Positions 5,652 to 10,740 of a DNA stretch of 10,740 bases are shown one piece after another. The DNA is from an uncultured Oscillospiraceae bacterium (GTDB taxonomy: Bacteria > Bacillota > Clostridia > Oscillospirales > Oscillospiraceae): assembly GCA_900759385.1 (NCBI GenBank), contig CAAEUZ010000086.1, forward strand, positions 1 to 10,740. The letters run 5' to 3'. Both the position numbers and the translations under genes were made by a program. Position 1 is the stretch's first letter. Every line of letters begins with the position of its first letter. Below the pieces are notes generated by a model. That model was not told where the DNA came from. It worked only from the letters and a program-made list of their open reading frames with translations, and ran no database searches.

Positions 5652-7292
5652 TCAGCTCTCATTGGGATATGGCTCAAGGAAGGCATGGAAGTGGCGCATC
5701 GGCAGGTTGTGCCCCCAGACAATGCGCATGTTGGGGATGCTCTCGCGGTCCTCGTACAGCTCTTTCACGGCGGCGATGACGTAATCAAGGTGCTCCCGGG
5801 TGAGCCTGCTGCGGTCTATGGCGAAGCGCACGACGTTGGCCAGCTCGGCCTGCTGCTCGGGCGTCTTGAGGTCATATTCCATGGAGTAGTCGCCGAGCTC
5901 GGAGACGCGTATGCCGTAACGCCGTATCAGCTCCAGGGAAAATCCCTCTCCGGCGAAGCTCTCATGGCTCCGCTTGCCGTCGAAGAACTCGTCCATGTTG
6001 ATGTACACGGCGTGGCCGCCGGCGGGCAATACCACACCCTTCACTCCGGCTCTGTAGAAGCCCTCGGCCAGGTAATTGCATTGAGCCACCCGCTCGCTCA
6101 TGTATCCGAAGTCGCAGCTCTCATAGAGCCCGGCGGCCAGAGCCATGATATCGCGCCCGGACATACCGCCGTAGGAGTCGTTGCCGTAGCAGGAGATTTG
6201 CTTGACCTTGAGCAGCACGCCCACGTCGGTCCTGACGCTGCCGTCGGCATTGAAGTCGGAAAACTTCTGCCAGAAGAGACCCCTGTCACGGAAGGCCAGC
6301 ATACCGCCCATATTGGCATGACCGTCCTTTTTGGCAGACATAGTAAAGGCGTCGCAGTAGGAGAACATCTCGGTGGCTATTTCAGCGATGGATTTGTCGG
6401 CGTACCCATCCTCGCTGGTCTTGATGAAGTAAGCGTTTTCGGCCCAGCGCGCGGCGTCAAACACCAGAGGAATTCCGTACTTGTGGGCAACACGGTTGAT
6501 CTCCCTGAGATTGGCCATGGAGACGGCCTGGCCGCATATCGGGTTGTTGGTTATGCAGGCAAATACCAAAGGCACGTTCTCAGGGCCTACGCCCAGAATG
6601 AGCTGTTCAAGCTTTTCAATGTCCATATTGCCCTTGAAGGGGTTCTTCTCGTATCTGCCGCCCTCCGGAACCTCATAGAGCAACTCTTTGTTGTAGAGAT
6701 TCCTGGGTATTGAGCCCATCTGCTTGATGTTGCCCTCGGTGGTGTCGAAGTGCCCGTTTGAGGGGATGGTAAATACTTTTCCGGGATATCTGGCAGATAG
6801 GATATTCCGCACAATCTCCATCAGAACGGATTCGGCGGCACGACCCTGCTGTATTATGAAGGAGTTCGGGCGCTCCATCTGCGCGGCGCCTCCGTTGAAG
6901 AGCCCGCCCTCGTACTCGCAGAGGTAGAGCCCATCCATCATCTTTTCCACGTCCCGGCAGTCGGTGCGGACGAGGTCTATGGACTTCTTCCAGTTCTTCT
7001 CGCCGCCGCGCTCGAATATGTCCCGGAAGGTGTCCAGCAGGACATAATAGCCGGTGTTGCGGCCGTAGGCCTCGTCACCCAGGAAGAGTGCGGCCCACTG
7101 GTGGTTGGTCATGGCGGTCGTCCCGGAGTCCGACAGCATGTCCACCGTCAGCAACCCCGAGGGGAAGGCAAACTCGTTGTAGTGCGTGGCTTTCAGGGCC
7201 CGCTCGCGCTGCTCCACTGTGACGGCGGGCAGGTCGCGCACTGCAAAGGCGCAGTGGCGCGGGGTCGGTACATTAAGCGGATACTCTTTCAT
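5652..7292 (-). CDS. Tryptophanase-family (beta-eliminating lyase) PLP enzyme, long divergent form
   Basis: This is a 546-residue fold-type I PLP enzyme of the tryptophanase/tyrosine phenol-lyase family, which splits an aromatic amino acid into the ring compound, pyruvate and ammonia. By hand alignment to E. coli TnaA and Citrobacter TPL it keeps Tyr76 (DEAY), QGR 149-151, Asn250, Asp279 and Arg282 (DAARWAENAYF), the Schiff-base Lys322 (SAKKD) and Arg489. Asp183 and His534 match the TnaA residues Asp137 and His463, and Leu466 replaces the TPL-specific Arg381, so it is closer to tryptophanase. It is about 75 residues longer than TnaA: about 46 extra residues at 94-145 and a longer loop near 343-366. 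The ATG at 7292 has GGAGG at 7303-7307; an upstream GTG frame (7433) starts at the likely transcript start and is unlikely. The true substrate is uncertain. It is divergent from the PucR gene. Confidence 0.88.
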   Translation of the reverse strand: MKEYPLNVPTPRHCAFAVRDLPAVTVEQRERALKATHYNEFAFPSGLLTVDMLSDSGTTAMTNHQWAALFLGDEAYGRNTGYYVLLDTFRDIFERGGEKNWKKSIDLVRTDCRDVEKMMDGLYLCEYEGGLFNGGAAQMERPNSFIIQQGRAAESVLMEIVRNILSARYPGKVFTIPSNGHFDTTEGNIKQMGSIPRNLYNKELLYEVPEGGRYEKNPFKGNMDIEKLEQLILGVGPENVPLVFACITNNPICGQAVSMANLREINRVAHKYGIPLVFDAARWAENAYFIKTSEDGYADKSIAEIATEMFSYCDAFTMSAKKDGHANMGGMLAFRDRGLFWQKFSDFNADGSVRTDVGVLLKVKQISCYGNDSYGGMSGRDIMALAAGLYESCDFGYMSERVAQCNYLAEGFYRAGVKGVVLPAGGHAVYINMDEFFDGKRSHESFAGEGFSLELIRRYGIRVSELGDYSMEYDLKTPEQQAELANVVRFAIDRSRLTREHLDYVIAAVKELYEDRESIPNMRIVWGHNLPMRHFHAFLEPYPNES

Positions 7293-7431
7293 AAACCTTC
7301 TGCCTCCATATCTGGCGCCGGGCGCCCTGAGATTGGGAGATACCCCGGTCACCGGTGCGTGCCGGCTGGCGGACGGTATGTCCTGAGCGGCCGTTACCAA
7401 AAGGCCGCAGGGGCTCCTCGCCCCCCTTGTC
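7293..7431 (-). promoter_or_regulatory. Structured leader of the tryptophanase-like gene
   Basis: From the proposed start near 7431 the minus-strand leader is about 138 bases. It can form two adjacent hairpins: AGGGG with CCCCT (7409-7413 with 7423-7427), and GCGGCC with GGCCGC (7387-7392 with 7403-7408, ten-base loop). Neither is followed by a T-run. A GC-rich pair of GGCGCC copies lies shortly before the ribosome binding site. I recognise no riboswitch and see no Trp-containing leader peptide like TnaC. Confidence 0.4.
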
Positions 7432-7563
7432 ACTTCAATTATAGAGGAAATCCGCCGGCGTGTAATTGTTCATGGAGACAAGTGAAGAGGAAAAAAACTG
7501 TCCGGGGGGACAAGTATGTCCACGCAAAGTGTGCGAAAGCACTTGCAAACGGGGAATTCACTT
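7426..7563. promoter_or_regulatory. Candidate regulator-binding cluster between tna-like and pucR genes
   Basis: The short motif CACTT or its complement AAGTG occurs five times, at 7431-7435, 7480-7484, 7527-7531, 7540-7544 and 7559-7563. TTGTC/GACAA occurs at 7427-7431, 7477-7481 and 7509-7513. TGTCC (7499-7503), GGACA (7508-7512) and TGTCC (7517-7521) form overlapping dyads, and GTGCGAAAGCAC at 7531-7542 is a small palindrome next to the pucR -35 box. Their placement at both divergent promoters suggests operators, probably for the PucR protein itself, but this is inference from repeated short words. Confidence 0.4.
7438..7466 (-). promoter_or_regulatory. Promoter of the tryptophanase-like gene
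   Basis: On the minus strand, ATTACA (7466-7461, four of six matches to TTGACA), a 17-base spacer, then a consensus TATAAT (7443-7438). The start would be near 7431. Motifs CTTGTC (7426-7431) and CACTT (7431-7435) sit at the start site and -10. Confidence 0.65.
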
Positions 7564-7571
7564 TGTATATT
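7543..7571 (+). promoter_or_regulatory. Promoter of the PucR-family gene
   Basis: TTGCAA (7543-7548), a 17-base spacer, then TATATT (7566-7571). Transcription would start near 7578, about 43 bases before the ATG at 7621. The -35 box overlaps a CACTT motif and the edge of a small palindrome, which would suit autoregulation. Confidence 0.7.
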
Positions 7572-7620
7572 ATAGTAAAAGGCTAGAAGCAATCGACGGC
7601 AGACAGGGGGGGATGCGGAC

Positions 7621-9210
7621 ATGACCGTGAGCGACGTGATGAAGCTGCCCAGCATGGTGGGCGCCGAGGTGGTGGCCGGGCGGGGTGGCCTGAACTATCC
7701 CGTGGAGTCGGTGAACGTGCTGGAGTACGGCTGGCCGACGGAGCTTATGAACCGCTTTTTCCGTGACAATACCTTTGACGGCAACGAGCTGCTGATCTCC
7801 GCGCTGGCCTCGATTGCAAACGACGTGGAGGCCCAGTGCGAGAACATACGCCGTTTTCACGCGGCGGGCTGTGTGGGGATGGTGCTGTACTATGTGGGAA
7901 TCATCGTGCCGAGGGTGGACGAAAGGCTGCTGGAGCTGTGCGATAAGCTGGACTTCCCGCTCATCTGCATGCCGACCGGGAGGACCAACCTCCACTACAG
8001 CGAGCTGATACGTGAGGTGCTCTTTGAGGTTTACCGAGAGCAGCAGCGCGAGCAGTTTTTTGTCAGCACACTGCTGGACCGCATCTCCAGCCTGCCCGCC
8101 CAGCGGCGCAGCATGGAGACCATGCTCAAGATGCTCAGCGAGCACCTGCGCGTGTCCGTTATTCTCACAGAGCAGAGGCTGGAGCTGAACACCGCCGTCT
8201 TCTGGCCCCGCTCGCTGGGGCCGGTCATCGCCGACCGGCTCCCTGCCTGGCTCAAGCAGCTGGGCGGCGGCAGCAAGTGCAAGGTTCCGCTGGGCGACGG
8301 GGAGGGATACCTCCAGAGCTGCCCGCATCTTATGGACGACTCGGATAACCTGAGGCTCTTTATCATCAAGTATCGGGAGCCCCTGCACGACGACACCCTG
8401 TGGCAGGCCAGCGAGTGCGTGCGGCTTTTTATACATATCTGGAGTAAGAACCACGGGAAGTTTGTCATCTCCGAGCTGGTGCGGGCCATAATTAACGATG
8501 AGCCGGTCCACAAGCAGAGGCTGGCCCAGATGTTCCGGGTGCGCGTCCAGGACCTGAACCAGATGTGGCTGTTCATACCCAGGAAGGAGCAGGCCGGGCA
8601 TGACGAGCAGCTGCTGCGCTGGTGCACGGACCACTTCTCCGCCTTCTCGGACCCGGTGCTGGTAAGCTATTACGAGGACACGCTGGTGGTTTTCACCCAC
8701 TCGCTGCACAGCGGCAGCCAGGGCGTGAACGAGCTGCTGGGCTCCCCGGAGAAGCTGGAGAGCATACGCCGGAGCTATGAGATAGTCTGCTGCAACTGCC
8801 TTAACGACAGCTCCGACGCCAGACAGGCGTACCTGGTGAGCACGGCCCAGTGGCGTGCTGCCCGGAGGATATATCCGCGGGCCGCAGTGCTGCGCACCGA
8901 AGACATGATGTTCGCTCGGCTCTGCCAGGATATAATGGCAAACCGCGAGAATCTGGAGCAGTACCTGCGCCTGCTCTCAGGCCTGAGAAACGCCAGCGCC
9001 GAACTCATCCCCACGCTGACCGCCTATCTGCTGGACGCCGGCTCGAGCATGACCGAGACCGCCCGGCTGCTCTACGTCCACCTGAACACGGTGAAATACC
9101 GGCTGCGCCAGGTGCAGAAGCTGACGGGCTTTTCACCCACCCAGCTGCCGGGTGCCTACTCCCTTTACATAACCGCCGCCATAAACCGGCTTTCCAGAGA
9201 AGAAAACTGA
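7621..9210 (+). CDS. PucR family transcriptional regulator
   Basis: This 529-residue protein has the standard PucR layout and length (B. subtilis PucR is of similar size). An N-terminal PucR sensing domain spans about residues 3-125, opening TVSDVMKLPSMVGAEVVAG, with NVLEYGWP (32-39) and the closing FPLICMP (112-118). A middle region (about 140-455) would hold the usual GGDEF-like dimerisation fold, which I cannot see by motif. A C-terminal PucR helix-turn-helix spans about residues 462-525, with MTETARLLYVHLNTVKYRL (476-494) as the core. Known relatives activate purine, allantoin or amino acid use in response to the substrate. The ATG has an AGGGGGGG site 7 bases upstream. It is transcribed away from the tryptophanase-like gene and precedes the permease, both likely targets. 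Confidence 0.92.
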   Translation: MTVSDVMKLPSMVGAEVVAGRGGLNYPVESVNVLEYGWPTELMNRFFRDNTFDGNELLISALASIANDVEAQCENIRRFHAAGCVGMVLYYVGIIVPRVDERLLELCDKLDFPLICMPTGRTNLHYSELIREVLFEVYREQQREQFFVSTLLDRISSLPAQRRSMETMLKMLSEHLRVSVILTEQRLELNTAVFWPRSLGPVIADRLPAWLKQLGGGSKCKVPLGDGEGYLQSCPHLMDDSDNLRLFIIKYREPLHDDTLWQASECVRLFIHIWSKNHGKFVISELVRAIINDEPVHKQRLAQMFRVRVQDLNQMWLFIPRKEQAGHDEQLLRWCTDHFSAFSDPVLVSYYEDTLVVFTHSLHSGSQGVNELLGSPEKLESIRRSYEIVCCNCLNDSSDARQAYLVSTAQWRAARRIYPRAAVLRTEDMMFARLCQDIMANRENLEQYLRLLSGLRNASAELIPTLTAYLLDAGSSMTETARLLYVHLNTVKYRLRQVQKLTGFSPTQLPGAYSLYITAAINRLSREEN

Positions 9211-9223
9211 ACCGGAAGAGCTG

Positions 9224-9268
9224 ACAGGCTCGCTTATCCGCATGGGACAAGCGAGCCTGTTCTTTTTT
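9224..9268 (+). terminator. Strong intrinsic terminator after the PucR gene
   Basis: ACAGGCTCGCTT (9224-9235) pairs perfectly with 9249-9260 (12 bp). Inside the loop, TCC (9237-9239) can pair with GGA (9245-9247). A T-run follows at 9261-9268. It separates the regulator from the permease, which therefore needs its own promoter. Confidence 0.9.
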
Positions 9269-9283
9269 GTCTCATCAGACAAA
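9266..9283. promoter_or_regulatory. Inverted repeat upstream of the permease gene
   Basis: TTTGTCT (9266-9272) and AGACAAA (9277-9283) form a perfect 7-bp inverted repeat with a four-base spacer, about 90 bases before the permease ATG. It overlaps the T-run of the terminator. Its core TTGTC/GACAA matches the words found in the tna-pucR gap, so it is a candidate operator for the PucR protein. Confidence 0.4.
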
Positions 9284-9371
9284 TACAAACAGCTCAACTT
9301 ACTCTAAAATATTGTTAGAAGATCTGTGCAAATCATACGGCACAACAACCTGTAATGGGAGGGAAAGGAAA
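9284..9371 (+). promoter_or_regulatory. Permease upstream region with ribosome binding site; promoter unclear
   Basis: This stretch should carry the permease promoter, since a strong terminator lies before it. TAAAAT (9305-9310) is a reasonable -10 but has no good -35 at standard spacing, which would fit an activator-dependent promoter. GGAGGG (9358-9363) lies 8-9 bases before ATG 9372 and fixes the start; the longer frame from a TTG at 9267 begins inside the terminator. Confidence 0.45.
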
Positions 9372-10670
9372 ATGGCAAAGAAAGCAATCGAAACTGCCGG
9401 CCTGAGCGAGGTAAAGGCCGAAGAACGCAAAAGCTGGGCGAGCATAGCGTTCATATGGGCGGGCGGCGTCTGCTGCGTGCCGGCGCTGATGGTCGGCGCG
9501 GGTATAACCGCAGGTCTGCCCTTTGGCCAGGGCGTGCTTGCGATGTTCCTGGGCTACGCTATATGTGTAGCGCTCATGGTGCTCATGAGCATACTCTCCG
9601 CGGACAAGGGCGTCCCCACCGTTGTGGCCGCCTCCGGCGCCTTCGGCAAGATAGGCTCCGGCTATGTCGTCTCCTTCATAATCGCCTTCTGCTTCATCTG
9701 CTGGTTCGGCTTCCAGGCCGTCGTCTGCGGCGAAGCCTTCGCGGGGATTCTGGCGACGATGGGCCTCTCCATCCCGGGCTGGCTCTCCACCGTCATATGG
9801 GGCCTCATCATGTGCCTCACTGCCGTCTTCGGCATCAACTGGATAAAGATTCTCAACGTCGTATCTGTTCCGGCGCTGATTGTCATTCTTGTATATGCTG
9901 CGATAGTCGTCTTCAGCGACTCCGAGTCCGCTGCGGCCATCGCCAACTATAAGCCCGCCGGAAGCATAACGATGGTTTCCGCCATAGGCATGGCCGTCGG
10001 CGGCTTCGCCACCGGCAGCGTCCTCTCCGGCGACACGACCCGTTACTGCAAGAACCGCCGCGACGTCATCATCTCGAGCATCGTCGGCGTTATCCCGATG
10101 GGCGTCGGCACCCTGCTCATGGGCAGCGTGCTGGCCATCCACTCCGGAGCCGCCGGCATGGACACCGGCAGCATCGTCACCATGCTCTCGAGCGTCGGCT
10201 CGCCGATACTCGGCCTGCTCGTCCTCGTGCTCGCGACCTGGACGACCAATGTCTCCAACGCGTACTCCGCGGGCTTCGCTCTGCTGAGCCTCACCCGCGC
10301 GAAGGACGAAAGGCGCGCCATGTTCACGCTTATCGCCGGCGTGCTCGGCACCGCGCTGGCCATTCTCGGCATCACGAATTACTTCAACAACTTCCTGAAC
10401 ATCCTCGCGGCCTTCATCCCGCCCGTGGCCGGCGTCGTGATTATGGACTACTTTGTCTTTAACAGGGCCAACCCGAAGCGCTGGAAGCCCGTCAAAGGTT
10501 TCAACTGGGCCGGCATACTCGCCTGGACAGGCGGCTCGGTCGTGGCCATCGCTTTCCCGAGCATCTTTGTGCCGACGATAAACGGCATTGTGATTGCCTG
10601 CGTGCTGTATCTGATTCTCTATCCTCTGCTTGGTGTGAGCAAGAAGAGATACGCCGAGAGCGCAGAATAA
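9372..10670 (+). CDS. NCS1 family permease, CodB (cytosine permease) clade
   Basis: This 432-residue membrane protein should have about twelve helices and import a nucleobase or similar compound with an ion gradient. By hand alignment to E. coli CodB the matching blocks are WFGF (111-114), the loop SGDTTRY (219-225) in the place of ADFVRF, ATWTTNVSNAY (288-298) matching NIWTTNDNALY, and AAFIPPVAGVVIMDY (346-360) matching AAIPPVGGVIIADY. Length is normal for CodB. The family also includes allantoin and hydantoin carriers, so cytosine is not certain. The binding-site neighbourhood differs from CodB after WTTN (V-S in place of D-N). The gene lies after the PucR gene but behind a terminator. It favours C-ending codons (gtc, ctc, atc) more than the CTG-rich PucR gene, which may reflect higher expression or different origin. 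Confidence 0.9.
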   Translation: MAKKAIETAGLSEVKAEERKSWASIAFIWAGGVCCVPALMVGAGITAGLPFGQGVLAMFLGYAICVALMVLMSILSADKGVPTVVAASGAFGKIGSGYVVSFIIAFCFICWFGFQAVVCGEAFAGILATMGLSIPGWLSTVIWGLIMCLTAVFGINWIKILNVVSVPALIVILVYAAIVVFSDSESAAAIANYKPAGSITMVSAIGMAVGGFATGSVLSGDTTRYCKNRRDVIISSIVGVIPMGVGTLLMGSVLAIHSGAAGMDTGSIVTMLSSVGSPILGLLVLVLATWTTNVSNAYSAGFALLSLTRAKDERRAMFTLIAGVLGTALAILGITNYFNNFLNILAAFIPPVAGVVIMDYFVFNRANPKRWKPVKGFNWAGILAWTGGSVVAIAFPSIFVPTINGIVIACVLYLILYPLLGVSKKRYAESAE

Positions 10671-10680
10671 AGCTTTACCG

Positions 10681-10710
10681 GCAGCAGCCGCGCTACTGCG
10701 CGGCTGCTGC
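10681..10710 (+). other. Strong intercistronic hairpin without a T-run
   Basis: A perfect 13-bp stem (10681-10693 with 10698-10710) and four-base loop lies 10 bases after the permease stop. What follows is mixed (GAACGAATATTTT) rather than a T-run, so it is more likely an mRNA-stabilising or leaky element inside an operon than a full terminator. Confidence 0.6.
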
Positions 10711-10728
10711 GAACGAATATTTTAAAAC

Positions 10729-10734
10729 AGGAGG
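10729..10734 (+). promoter_or_regulatory. Ribosome binding site of a gene beginning past the window
   Basis: A consensus AGGAGG lies 6 bases before the right edge, so a plus-strand gene should start at or just after 10741. It is probably in the same operon as the permease and may be the enzyme that reveals the permease substrate. Confidence 0.65.
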
Positions 10735-10740
10735 ACAGCA

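Noticed and set aside
5538..6713. 391-residue plus-strand frame
   Set aside because: Antisense shadow of the tryptophanase-like gene in GC-rich DNA; it starts in that gene's terminator.
7293..7431. TnaC-like leader peptide controlling the tryptophanase-like gene
   Set aside because: No short ATG frame with Trp is present in the leader. The only small ATG frame begins at the ribosome binding site itself.
7293..7433. Longer tryptophanase start at GTG 7433
   Set aside because: It coincides with the predicted transcript start, leaves no leader for a ribosome binding site, adds non-homologous residues, and the ATG at 7292 has GGAGG.
7570..8709. 379-residue minus-strand frame
   Set aside because: Antisense to the PucR gene; His/Gln-rich composition typical of a shadow frame, and no family features.
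9267..9371. Permease start at TTG 9267
   Set aside because: It lies in the T-run of the PucR terminator, and the ATG at 9372 has a proper ribosome binding site and begins like family members.
9333..10142. 269-residue minus-strand frame
   Set aside because: Antisense to the CodB-clade permease; Asp/Ala/Gly-rich shadow composition.
1..10740. CRISPR arrays, tRNA or rRNA genes, insertion sequences
   Set aside because: I saw no regularly spaced repeats, no cloverleaf-like tRNA, no rRNA signature and no transposase or paired terminal repeats.

Overview
The window looks like a GC-rich anaerobic Firmicute, probably a gut Clostridia (Oscillospiraceae type). The reasons are strong GGAGG-type ribosome binding sites, AT-rich sigma-A-like promoters in GC-rich DNA, intrinsic terminators at gene ends, frequent ATA isoleucine codons, and a gene set common in that group (YjbR/MmcQ protein, PucR regulator, BcrA/LanF-type ABC ATPase). 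The taxonomic call is inference; Synergistota cannot be excluded from sequence alone.

Layout. 1-536 has no convincing gene. It is more AT-rich than the rest and holds several terminator-like hairpins and one good promoter, the last hairpin lying between that promoter and the first gene. 537-3490 is a tight four-gene plus-strand operon: two six-helix ABC permeases, an ABC ATPase with Glu where most have the Q-loop Gln, and a membrane-anchored or secreted protein of unknown function. It ends in a perfect 13-bp hairpin that contains the last stop codon. 5358-3554 (minus) is a two-gene operon, an unrecognised 377-residue soluble protein followed by a two-part YjbR protein, with a promoter at 5481-5509. 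7292-5652 (minus) is a long, divergent tryptophanase-family PLP enzyme with its own terminator. It is transcribed away from a PucR-family regulator (7621-9210, plus), which is followed by a strong terminator and then a CodB-clade NCS1 permease (9372-10670, plus). The window ends at the ribosome binding site of a further plus-strand gene.

How the genes may work together. The ABC operon resembles LanFEG/BcrAB-type self-protection exporters, but no biosynthetic genes are present. The right half looks like a locally controlled uptake and catabolism locus: PucR regulators usually sense nitrogenous substrates such as purines, the permease would import a nucleobase-like or hydantoin-like compound, and the tryptophanase-like lyase keeps the core PLP residues but carries two insertions that could alter its substrate. 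Short repeated motifs (CACTT/AAGTG and TTGTC/GACAA) in the tna-pucR gap and just upstream of the permease are candidate regulator sites. The most interesting points are the divergent lyase beside PucR and CodB, the leader and terminator array at 1-536, and the unknown 377-residue protein.
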